This document shows, in pieces, positions 1 through 5,431 of a stretch of 5,431 bases of DNA (positions are counted from its first letter, which is position 1; each line of letters begins with the position of its first letter). A program made the position numbers and the translations under genes. This DNA is from Clostridia bacterium (GTDB taxonomy: Bacteria; Bacillota; Clostridia; Oscillospirales; SIG627), in contig JAFQUW010000148.1 of the NCBI GenBank assembly GCA_017408325.1, forward strand, positions 1-5,431, written 5' to 3'. The notes below the pieces were generated by a model. It was not told the DNA's origin and did not search any database. It was given only the letters and a program-made list of their open reading frames with translations.

Positions 1-74
1 CCCTCGGCGACCTTCGCCCCGGTGAGATCCGCGAACTCGACGGACGCGAGATCCGTCACATTAAATCTTTTTGA
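1..74 (+). CDS. rluB: RsuA/RluB-family pseudouridine synthase, C-terminal end (partial)
   Basis: This is the last 23 codons of a gene entering from the left, read in the frame that ends at TGA 72-74. The tail reads LGDLRPGEIREL and ends HIKSF. The 'LGDLxPGExREL' pattern is typical of the extreme C-terminus of RsuA/RluB-type enzymes, which isomerise specific uridines in 16S or 23S rRNA. The catalytic Asp and the S4 domain lie outside the window, so the target RNA cannot be told. RluB is the usual member in Firmicutes, so the symbol is a best guess. The stop codon lies inside the ribosome binding site of the next gene (GAGGTAAG), which suggests one transcript with coupled translation. Confidence 0.7.
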   Translation, partial: LGDLRPGEIRELDGREIRHIKSF

Positions 75-82
75 GGTAAGCC

Positions 83-475
83 ATGATCAAAGCAACGCCC
101 GTGCGCGACATCGAGGACCGCAATTCCCTCCTTGAGAGCATCGGCCTTGAGCCGCTTGAGCGCGAATGTCTCATCACCGTCACGGAAGAAAAACAGCTGC
201 ACGCCTTCTACCTCTTCGTTTTCTGCCCCGAAGGAGGCCGCGTCACGCGCGTCATCTCCTTCCCCGGTGCCTCCACGGTCGCCCTTGATCTCGGTCTGCG
301 CGCCGTGGTCAACTTTCTCGACCGCGCCGGCGGAAAGACTGCTTTTTTTGAACCGCCAACCGACGTGATGCGCGCCATTGCAAAATCCATCGGCTTCCTT
401 CCCGTCGAAGGAAAGGCAAACGAAATGGCACTCGACATCAAGAAATTCTTTGAACACCCTTGTCAGGGGCATTGA
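83..475 (+). CDS. Small GNAT-like protein of unknown function
   Basis: This 130-residue soluble protein has no signal peptide or membrane segment. The start at 83 is preceded by GAGGTAAG (73-80), which overlaps the stop of the upstream gene. Predicted layout: an N-terminal helical part (about 1-28), beta strands at about 29-60 (ECLITVTE, HAFYLFVF, VTRVISFPG), a helix at about 64-80 (LGLRAVVNFLDRAGG), a short strand (KTAFFE), a helix ending in 'AIAKSIGF', and a last strand near 'EMALDIKKFF'. The order and the 'xxxxSIGF' ending resemble the second half of a GNAT acetyltransferase, but the Q/RxxGxG/A acetyl-CoA loop is not clear, so catalytic activity is uncertain. The protein ends in PCQGH, a Cys/His-containing tail that could bind metal or be a conserved family signature. 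It is likely co-transcribed with the pseudouridine synthase and followed by a strong terminator. The substrate is unknown. Confidence 0.75.
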   Translation: MIKATPVRDIEDRNSLLESIGLEPLERECLITVTEEKQLHAFYLFVFCPEGGRVTRVISFPGASTVALDLGLRAVVNFLDRAGGKTAFFEPPTDVMRAIAKSIGFLPVEGKANEMALDIKKFFEHPCQGH

Positions 476-478
476 ATT

Positions 479-511
479 AAAAAAGAGGCACGCAACGCGT
501 GCCTCTTTTTT
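479..511. terminator. Bidirectional intrinsic terminator
   Basis: A perfect inverted repeat has GAGGCACGC (485-493), a 3-nt AAC loop and GCGTGCCTC (497-505). It is flanked by six A (479-484) and six T (506-511), which extend the pairing to 15 bp. On the + strand the hairpin is followed by a U-run and ends the unit finishing at 475. On the - strand it is also followed by a U-run and lies 10 nt after the dihydrofolate reductase stop. It is well placed to end both convergent transcripts. Confidence 0.93.
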
Positions 512-521
512 AGTTCTCGCA

Positions 522-1001
522 TTATTTTCGCTCGTAGATGCAGAAGGTATAGGTGACGTCTCCGTCCCGTTGCGGCTCGCTTCGGGAAACGAGAGTGAAG
601 CCGTCGAGCGGCGGGAAGAAAGTGTCTGCGTCCCAGGAGGCGTCGATCTCGGTGATGAGCGCTTTGTCGCAGTACGGCAAGAAGGTCTGATAGACCATGC
701 CGCCGCCCATCACGGCAACGTCGTCGGTCGGGAGATCTTTGACCAGTTCCAACACTTCCTCGACGGTATGACAAACCTCTGCGCCTTCGACGACGACGTC
801 GGGCAGGTGACACAAAACGATGTTTCTACGGTTGGGCAAAGGGCGGGATTTCGGCAAGGAAAGAAGGGTGTTATAGCCCATAATGACGGTCTTTCCCGCC
901 GTCTTTTCTTTGAAATACTTCAGGTCACCGGGCAGATGGGCCAAGAGTTCGCCCGACTTGCCGATGCCTCGATTTTGATCAGTTGCAACGATACAAAACA
1001 T
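522..1001 (-). CDS. folA: Dihydrofolate reductase
   Basis: The 159-residue product has the usual length of a bacterial DHFR, which reduces dihydrofolate to tetrahydrofolate with NADPH in the cytosol. Visible motifs: 'NRGIGKSGEL' (10-19) and 'HLPGDLKYFK' (22-31), with D26 matching the catalytic acid (E. coli D27). Next come 'GKTVIMG' (36-42), 'RPLPNRRNIVL' (53-63), with R58 matching the folate-binding Arg, and 'VMGGGMVYQTFLP' from 97, the cofactor-binding Gly-Gly turn. Two usual residues differ. The near-invariant Trp of 'PWHLP' is Ala21 in 'LLAHLP', and the Arg after 'VIMG' that contacts the NADPH 2'-phosphate in E. coli is Tyr43. The ATG overlaps the thyA stop by one base (TAATG), and there is no clear ribosome binding site upstream, so translation is probably coupled to thyA. 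ThyA produces dihydrofolate, so the pairing is functionally natural. Confidence 0.93.
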   Translation of the reverse strand: MFCIVATDQNRGIGKSGELLAHLPGDLKYFKEKTAGKTVIMGYNTLLSLPKSRPLPNRRNIVLCHLPDVVVEGAEVCHTVEEVLELVKDLPTDDVAVMGGGMVYQTFLPYCDKALITEIDASWDADTFFPPLDGFTLVSRSEPQRDGDVTYTFCIYERK

Positions 1002-1834
1002 TATTCAGCCACCGGAATCTTAAAATCAAACGGATGGGGATCGTACCCTTCCAAGGTGTAGTCGTCCACGGTAAATTTGTAGAAGTCGTCCACGTCCTCG
1101 CGGATGGAAAACTTCGGCGCCGCCTTCGGTTCTCTCTTCAAGAGTTCTTCCACCAGCGGAATGTGACGGTCGTAGATGTGCGCGTCAGCGATGACGTGCA
1201 CGAGTTCGCCGACTTTCAGACCGGAAACCTTTGCAAACAGGTGTACGAGCACGGCGTACTGACAGACGTTCCAGTTGTTCGCCGTGAGCATATCCTGACT
1301 TCTCTGATTCAAAATGGCGTTCAAGGTGTCGCCACCGGTCACGTTGAAGGTCATCATATACGCGCAGGGGTACAGATGCATCTCGGAGAGATCGGAGTGG
1401 TTGTAAAGGTTCGTGATGATACGGCGGCTCGCGGGGTTGTGCTTCAAATCATAGAGCACGCGGTCCACCTGATCCATATCTCCCTCTCGGTAGTGGTGTT
1501 TCACGCCGAGCTGATAACCGTACGCCTTTCCGATGGAGCCCGACTCGTCCGCCCACTGATCCCAGACGTGCGCGTCGAGGTCGCGGATGTTATTGGACTT
1601 CTTCTGCCAGATCCAAAGCAGTTCCTTCACCGCAGTTTTGATATAGGTACGGCGAATGGTGAGGATCGGAAACTCCTCGGCGAGGTTGTAGCGATTGACG
1701 ATGCAAAAGCTCTTTTTCGTATGTGCCGGGACACCGTCCTCCCACTTCGGGCGAACATCCATTCCCTCGTCGGAAAAGCCGTGCTCTAAGATCTGTCGGC
1801 AATTTTCTTGGAAAATCAAATCTGCTCTGCTCAT
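1001..1834 (-). CDS. thyA: Thymidylate synthase
   Basis: This 277-residue ThyA converts dUMP and methylene-tetrahydrofolate to dTMP and dihydrofolate. Motifs in order: an N-terminal 'MSRADLIFQENC', 'ELLWIWQ' (71-77), 'HVWDQWAD' (89-96), 'GYQLG' (106-110), the phosphate-binding R137-R138, the catalytic Cys157 in 'LYPCAY', 'RSQD' (178-181), N189, and 'DAHIYDRH' (217-224) with the dUMP-contacting H219 and Y221. The C-terminus, 'DFYKFTVDDYTLEGY' then 'VAE', resembles the Bacillus subtilis ThyA/phi3T type more than the E. coli type. The start at 1834 is preferred: GAGG (1840-1843) lies 5 nt upstream and the family begins near this Met. An upstream in-frame ATG at 1867 overlaps the promoter -10 box and so is unlikely to be in the mRNA. 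First gene of the thyA-folA operon; its stop overlaps the next start. Confidence 0.96.
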   Translation of the reverse strand: MSRADLIFQENCRQILEHGFSDEGMDVRPKWEDGVPAHTKKSFCIVNRYNLAEEFPILTIRRTYIKTAVKELLWIWQKKSNNIRDLDAHVWDQWADESGSIGKAYGYQLGVKHHYREGDMDQVDRVLYDLKHNPASRRIITNLYNHSDLSEMHLYPCAYMMTFNVTGGDTLNAILNQRSQDMLTANNWNVCQYAVLVHLFAKVSGLKVGELVHVIADAHIYDRHIPLVEELLKREPKAAPKFSIREDVDDFYKFTVDDYTLEGYDPHPFDFKIPVAE

Positions 1835-1865
1835 AACGTCCTCACAGTTGTTTTGGATTGTCACC

Positions 1866-1894
1866 ATTATAACACAAAATTTTCACTTTGTAAA
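1866..1894 (-). promoter_or_regulatory. Sigma-A-type promoter of thyA-folA
   Basis: On the - strand, TTTACA (1894-1889) and TATAAT (1871-1866) are separated by exactly 17 bp. Transcription would begin near 1859-1861, leaving a leader of about 25 nt before the ATG at 1834. One copy of the TTTTCACT element (1880-1887) sits in the spacer, where a bound protein would block RNA polymerase. Confidence 0.85.
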
Positions 1895-1920
1895 ATATGT
1901 TTTCACTACCAAAGTGAAAA
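1880..1920. promoter_or_regulatory. Candidate operator: three TTTTCACT elements
   Basis: TTTTCACT occurs at 1880-1887 and 1900-1907 on the + strand and as its complement AGTGAAAA at 1913-1920. The second and third form a perfect 8-bp palindrome with a 5-bp centre (1908-1912). The first and third extend to a perfect 11-bp inverted repeat (TTTTCACTTTG at 1880-1890, CAAAGTGAAAA at 1910-1920). The two direct copies start 20 bp apart, about two helical turns, so dimers would bind the same DNA face. The array overlaps the thyA promoter spacer and the region upstream of the rightward -10 box. I do not recognise the site as that of a named regulator, and no regulator gene is in the window. Function is inferred from layout. 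Confidence 0.6.
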
Positions 1921-1935
1921 AAAGTATGCTATAAT
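1907..1935 (+). promoter_or_regulatory. Extended -10 promoter of the P-loop NTPase gene
   Basis: TATAAT (1930-1935) is preceded by TATGC (1925-1929), giving a full TRTGn extended -10 element. The -35 position at 17-bp spacing (1907-1912, TACCAA) is poor, as is common for extended -10 promoters. The expected start of transcription is near 1942, giving a leader of about 24 nt. The right arm of the palindrome (1913-1920) lies between the -35 and -10 positions. Confidence 0.75.
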
Positions 1936-1965
1936 GATCACAAAGCAAAAAACAAAGGAGTAACC

Positions 1966-2640
1966 ATGATTTTTTCCGAGAAACCCATCTTCATCCTCTG
2001 CGGACACTACGGCGTCGGTAAGACCAACGTTTCCGTGGAATTTGCCAAACAGTTAAACGAGCAGCGCGATCACGTGATGCTCCTCGACTTCGACATCGTC
2101 AACCCCTATTTTCGCTCTGCGGACAACGCGCGAGAGCTGACGGAATGCGAAATCGAGGTCATTCTCCCCGATTATGCCAACACGAACGTTGACCTCCCCA
2201 CCCTTCCGCCGCAGGTCTCCCGAGTGTTTGAGACCGAATGTACGGCCGTTTTCGACGTCGGCGGCGACGATTCCGGCGCAACGGCACTCGGCACCTATCG
2301 CAGTCGCATCCAAAACCGCGGTTACGAGCTTTACATCGTCATCAACGCCTGCCGCCCCTATATCCGCGAGACCGAGGACGCCCTCCGCATGATCCGCGAC
2401 ATTGAAGCAAGCTCCGGGCTCAAGGCGTCGGGCATCATCAACAACACCAACCTCGGTGACGAGACGGATGTCGCCATTGTACGAGACGGATTCTCCTATG
2501 CAGAGCGCATCTGTATTGCATCGGAACTGCCGCTGATCGCAACCACCTGTTTTGCCGAAATTGCCGCCGAATTAACCGAAGAAGAACTCGAAAAGCACAA
2601 GATTTTGGAAATCGGTGACGCAACGCGCAAAATTTTCTGA
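1966..2640 (+). CDS. P-loop NTPase, MinD/ParA-like (SIMIBI class), role unknown
   Basis: This 224-residue cytosolic protein has a Walker A motif GHYGVGKT (13-20) right after a hydrophobic strand. 'LLDFDIVNPYFR' (39-50) looks like a switch I region with D41 and D43. 'TAVFDVGGDD' (93-102) is the Walker B/switch II region, and 'VINACRPYIRETED' and 'GIINNTNLG' are late motifs of the nucleotide pocket. The fold suits the SIMIBI ATPases (MinD, ParA, CobB-like), but the Walker A lacks the signature Lys of KGGxGKT. There is no CxxC cluster-carrier motif as in Mrp/NBP35, no membrane-targeting helix and no DNA-binding domain. AAAGGAG (1954-1960) lies 5 nt before the ATG. The gene sits 95 bp before the oxidoreductase operon, with its own promoter and no terminator between them. 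From memory, related genes often neighbour VorB-type operons in Clostridia. A role in maturation or regulation of that complex is only a guess. Confidence 0.85.
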   Translation: MIFSEKPIFILCGHYGVGKTNVSVEFAKQLNEQRDHVMLLDFDIVNPYFRSADNARELTECEIEVILPDYANTNVDLPTLPPQVSRVFETECTAVFDVGGDDSGATALGTYRSRIQNRGYELYIVINACRPYIRETEDALRMIRDIEASSGLKASGIINNTNLGDETDVAIVRDGFSYAERICIASELPLIATTCFAEIAAELTEEELEKHKILEIGDATRKIF

Positions 2641-2668
2641 AAAAACCGTCTGAACAGGGCGAAAAAAC

Positions 2669-2697
2669 TTGAAAAACCGACAATTTGGTGCTATAAT
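2669..2697 (+). promoter_or_regulatory. Strong promoter of the 2-oxoacid oxidoreductase operon
   Basis: TTGAAA (2669-2674) and TATAAT (2692-2697) are separated by exactly 17 bp, and TG at 2689-2690 makes an extended -10. An A-tract (2662-2667) abuts the -35 box and could act like an UP element. Transcription should begin near 2704, giving a leader of about 32 nt. No terminator hairpin separates it from the P-loop gene, so readthrough may add to expression. Confidence 0.87.
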
Positions 2698-2735
2698 GTA
2701 CTTTATCAAATTTTGAGCAAAAGAAAGGAAACGGT

Positions 2736-2948
2736 ATGAACCGAGTCACGTTTAATGTGGACCTTTGCAAAGGTTGCGGACTGTGTGTCACAGCCTGCCC
2801 GAAGAAGATCCTGGAATTGGATCCGGAAGCTCTGAACAAGAAGGGTTATCACCCTGCCAGAATTACGAATCAGGACGCCTGCATCGCCTGTGCGATGTGC
2901 GCGACGATGTGCCCCGATGTGGTCATCACCGTCGAAAAGGACGTCTAA
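2736..2948 (+). CDS. vorD: 2-oxoacid:ferredoxin oxidoreductase, delta (2x[4Fe-4S] ferredoxin) subunit
   Basis: This 70-residue bacterial-type ferredoxin has two complete CxxCxxCxxxCP motifs: C11, C14, C17, C21-P and C49, C52, C55, C59-P. Each set supplies three cysteines to one [4Fe-4S] cluster and the fourth to the other. In the four-subunit VOR/KOR/POR complexes this subunit carries electrons from the thiamine diphosphate site to external ferredoxin. The 27-residue gap between the motifs is longer than in a free clostridial ferredoxin and typical of delta subunits. AAAGGAA (2724-2730) lies 5 nt before the ATG. It is the first gene of the operon, and its stop overlaps the ribosome binding site of the alpha gene. 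The symbol follows VOR naming; korD would be equally fair. Confidence 0.93.
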   Translation: MNRVTFNVDLCKGCGLCVTACPKKILELDPEALNKKGYHPARITNQDACIACAMCATMCPDVVITVEKDV

Positions 2949-2959
2949 AGGAGGACCCT

Positions 2960-4030
2960 ATGGCTAAATCTCTTATGAAGGGCAACGAAGTCATTGCCGA
3001 AGCCGCCATCCGTGCCGGCTGTCGCCTCTACTTCGGCTACCCCATCACCCCTCAAACCGAAATTTCCGAGACGCTTGCCAAGCGTATGCCCAAGGTTGAC
3101 GGTCTCTGCCTGCAGGCGGAGAGCGAAATCGCCGCCGTTAACATGGTGCTTGGCGCAGCGTCCACCGGTGCGCGCGTGCTCACCTCTTCCTCCTCTCCCG
3201 GACTCAGTCTGAAGAGCGAGGGGATCTCTTACCTCGTCGGCAGTGACCTCCCCTGTGTCATCGTCAACGTCCAGCGCGGCGGTCCCGGACTCGGCGGTAT
3301 TCAGCCCTCCCAGGCAGACTACTACCAAGCCACCCGTGCCATGGGTCACGGCGACATGCATCTCATCGTCCTCGCTCCTGCTTCCGTTCAGGAGATCGGC
3401 GATATGACGCAAGAGGCGTTTGATCTTGCCGATCAGTACCGCACCCCCGTCATGATCCTCTCCGACGGCGCGATGGGACAGATGATGGAGCCCGTTGATT
3501 TTGAAGGTCACACTCCGCGCGAGCTGCCTGAAAAAGACTGGGCTGCCTGCGGCACCGAAGGCAAACGCCGTCACAACATCGTCAACTCCCTCTACATCGA
3601 GCCTGACGTGCTCGAAAAGATCGTCAAAGAACGCTTTGAGCGTTACGACGCGATCGCCGAAAACGAAGTGCGCTACGAAGACTACCTCACCGATGACGCC
3701 GACATCGTCCTCGTTGCCTACGGCATTACCGCACGCATTGCAAAGAGTGCCGTCAATGCCTGCCGCAAGGCCGGCATCAAGGCCGGTCTGATGCGTCCGA
3801 TCACTCTGTGGCCCTTCCCCGAAAAGCACCTCGCAGAGCTCGCTGAAAAGACCCGTGCGTTCTTGACCGTGGAGCTCTCCATGGGTCAGATGGTCGACGA
3901 CGTTCGTCTCGCCGTGGAGCACCGCGTTCCCGTTCACTTCTACGGACGCACCGGCGGTATGATGCCCTCCGTTGACGAGGTCGCCGCCGAAATCACCAAA
4001 ATCTACGAATCTATGAAAAAGGAGGCCTGA
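2960..4030 (+). CDS. vorB: 2-oxoacid:ferredoxin oxidoreductase, alpha subunit (VorB-like)
   Basis: This 356-residue subunit binds the pyrimidine side of thiamine diphosphate in a CoA-acylating 2-oxoacid:ferredoxin oxidoreductase. The N-terminal domain (about 1-230, POR_N type) shows 'MKGNEVIAEAAIRAGC' (6-21), 'GYPITPQTE' (26-34), 'QAESE' (52-56) with a conserved Glu, 'TSSSSPGLSL' (75-84) and 'RGGPGLGGIQPSQ' (106-118). A C-terminal transketolase-C-like domain contains 'VLVAYGITARIAKSAV' and 'MRPITLWPFP'. The sequence closely matches the VorB pattern annotated as 3-methyl-2-oxobutanoate dehydrogenase, of about 350 residues. Substrate choice (branched-chain 2-oxoacids, 2-oxoglutarate or others) cannot be fixed by eye. 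The ATG at 2960 is chosen because AAAGGAGG (2947-2954) lies 5 nt upstream and the family begins here. The open frame extends upstream to 2765, but that part lies inside the delta gene and is unrelated in sequence. Confidence 0.95.
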   Translation: MAKSLMKGNEVIAEAAIRAGCRLYFGYPITPQTEISETLAKRMPKVDGLCLQAESEIAAVNMVLGAASTGARVLTSSSSPGLSLKSEGISYLVGSDLPCVIVNVQRGGPGLGGIQPSQADYYQATRAMGHGDMHLIVLAPASVQEIGDMTQEAFDLADQYRTPVMILSDGAMGQMMEPVDFEGHTPRELPEKDWAACGTEGKRRHNIVNSLYIEPDVLEKIVKERFERYDAIAENEVRYEDYLTDDADIVLVAYGITARIAKSAVNACRKAGIKAGLMRPITLWPFPEKHLAELAEKTRAFLTVELSMGQMVDDVRLAVEHRVPVHFYGRTGGMMPSVDEVAAEITKIYESMKKEA

Positions 4031-4032
4031 AC

Positions 4033-4781
<749 letters not shown>

Positions 4782-4782
<1 letters not shown>

Positions 4783-5315
4783 TGGTTTCCATCCTTCTCT
4801 CCGGTTTCGGCGGTCAGGGTATCCTGTTTGCCGGTAAACAGCTTGCCAACGCCGGTATGCTTGCCGGCAAGGAAGTCACCTGGCTTCCCTCCTACGGTCC
4901 CGAAATGCGCGGCGGCACCGCCAACTGCTCGGTCATCATCTCCGATGACCCCATCGGCAGTCCCCTCGTGAACACGCCCGACCTGCTTGTTGCGATGAAT
5001 CTTCCTTCCTTTGAGAAGTTTGAACCGCGCATCGCAAAGGGCGGCACGCTCCTTTGCGACTCCTCACTGGTCAGCGCAAAGAGCACTCGCACCGACATTG
5101 ACTGCCGTTACATTCCTGCGACCGCCCTCGCGGATGAGCACGGACTGCGCGGAATGGCAAACGTCATCATGCTCGGTTATTTCCTCTCGTTCAACAACCT
5201 CTTTGACTTCGACTTCTTCCTCGACGCAATGTGCGCGAAGATCCCTGCATCGAAGGCGGCGCTTATTGAGGCAAACAAAAAAGCGTTGAAGCTCGGTTAC
5301 GAATACAAGGGTTGA
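4782..5315 (+). CDS. vorC: 2-oxoacid:ferredoxin oxidoreductase, gamma subunit
   Basis: This 177-residue POR gamma-family protein completes the alpha-beta-gamma-delta enzyme. In related oxidoreductases this domain binds CoA. Motifs are 'SGFGGQGILFAGK' (7-19), a Rossmann-like glycine loop, 'WLPSYGPEMRGGTANCSV' (34-51), the family hallmark, and 'DLLVAMN' and 'GMANVIMLGY' further on. The start at 4782 is chosen because AAAGGAGG (4767-4774) lies 7 nt upstream and because it overlaps the beta stop (TAATG), a translational-coupling arrangement. The frame is open for 25 more codons upstream, but these lie inside the beta gene and do not resemble the family. The next gene begins one base after this stop. 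The Rossmann-like loop could also suggest an oxidoreductase in isolation, but context settles the assignment. Confidence 0.95.
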
Positions 5316-5316
5316 T

Positions 5317-5431
5317 ATGAAATCACGCCGTTCTCTTGCGCTCACCGCGGCCCTGGCGCTCTCCAAGCGCGCCGAGCGAAGCGGCTCGGTCTGTGCGGTT
5401 ATCGCTGCCGCCGGGAATTCCGTCCGTTTCG
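5317..5431 (+). CDS. ispD: Nucleotidyltransferase, probably IspD (N-terminal part only)
   Basis: The first 38 codons of a gene that runs off the right edge. Residues 25-38, 'VCAVIAAAGNSVRF', carry the AAGxSxRF nucleotide-binding loop of sugar/alcohol-phosphate nucleotidyltransferases. The 'CAVIxAAGNS' form best fits IspD, which joins CTP and methylerythritol 4-phosphate in the non-mevalonate isoprenoid pathway. GlmU- or MobA-like enzymes cannot be ruled out from so little sequence. The ATG at 5317 is the only ATG in frame, with AAGGG (5307-5311) 5 nt upstream. It gives 24 residues before the first core strand, where IspD proteins usually have only a few. The extension is basic and Ala/Leu-rich (KSRRSLALTAALALSKRAER). 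It follows the gamma stop by one base and is probably in the same transcript. Confidence 0.7.
   Translation, partial: MKSRRSLALTAALALSKRAERSGSVCAVIAAAGNSVRF

Noticed and set aside
378..1061. Long + strand open frame of 227 codons across the terminator and opposite folA
   Set aside because: It begins inside the GNAT-like gene, runs through the terminator hairpin and lies antisense to a clear DHFR. It has no ribosome binding site and no recognisable domain.
983..1789. Long + strand open frame of 268 codons opposite thyA
   Set aside because: It is antisense to a fully conserved ThyA, has no ribosome binding site, and reflects codon bias of the true strand.
1835..1965. Possible riboswitch or T-box leader in the divergent intergenic region
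   Set aside because: Both predicted leaders are only about 25 nt, too short for such elements, and the repeats lie upstream of both predicted transcription starts, so they act as DNA if at all.
2641..2668. Possible terminator after the P-loop NTPase gene
   Set aside because: No stable stem followed by a T-run is visible; the A-rich stretch more likely belongs to the following promoter.
2765..2959. 65-codon upstream extension of the vorB frame
   Set aside because: It overlaps the ferredoxin gene in another frame, and AAAGGAGG at 2947-2954 fixes the start at 2960.
5372..5389. CCGAGC/GCTCGG hairpin as a possible terminator between vorC and the IspD-like gene
   Set aside because: It has a 6-bp stem and 6-nt loop with no T-run after it, and lies inside the open frame; GC-rich coding DNA makes such short stems by chance.

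Overview
The window looks like chromosomal DNA from an anaerobic, fairly GC-rich member of the Clostridia (Oscillospirales-like; a guess from style, not a measured placement). The signs are near-perfect AAAGGAGG ribosome binding sites, sigma-A-type promoters with TATAAT boxes and TG-extended -10 elements, a Bacillus-type ThyA, and a complete operon for an oxygen-sensitive ferredoxin-dependent 2-oxoacid oxidoreductase. Coding DNA is GC-rich and the two promoter-bearing gaps are AT-rich. There is no mobile element, CRISPR array, tRNA or rRNA.

Layout. (1) Positions 1-475, + strand: the C-terminal tail of an RsuA/RluB-family pseudouridine synthase, then a 130-residue GNAT-like protein whose ribosome binding site overlaps the upstream stop. 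A long perfect hairpin at 479-511 ends this unit and, read the other way, the next one. (2) Positions 522-1834, - strand: thyA followed by a dihydrofolate reductase gene overlapping it by one base (TAATG). Together they make dTMP and recycle the dihydrofolate that ThyA produces. (3) Positions 1835-1965: a divergent promoter region with three copies of an 8-bp TTTTCACT element, two of them forming a palindrome; it looks like an operator shared by thyA and the next gene. (4) Positions 1966-2640, + strand: a P-loop NTPase of unknown role. (5) Positions 2669-5315, + strand: a strong promoter and four tightly packed genes, a 2x[4Fe-4S] ferredoxin subunit (delta), VorB-like alpha, thiamine diphosphate-binding beta and gamma, which together form a CoA-acylating 2-oxoacid:ferredoxin oxidoreductase (VOR/KOR type). 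(6) Position 5317 to the window end: the start of a nucleotidyltransferase, probably IspD, one base after the gamma gene and with an unusual N-terminal extension.

Working together: the oxidoreductase converts a 2-oxoacid and CoA to acyl-CoA and CO2 and passes electrons through its delta subunit to ferredoxin. The P-loop NTPase just upstream may be linked to this complex, but the sequence gives no direct proof. Most of the window is ordinary core metabolism. The parts most worth a second look are the shared TTTTCACT operator region, the uncharacterised P-loop protein, and the altered active-site residues of the dihydrofolate reductase. I found no convincing new multi-gene system.
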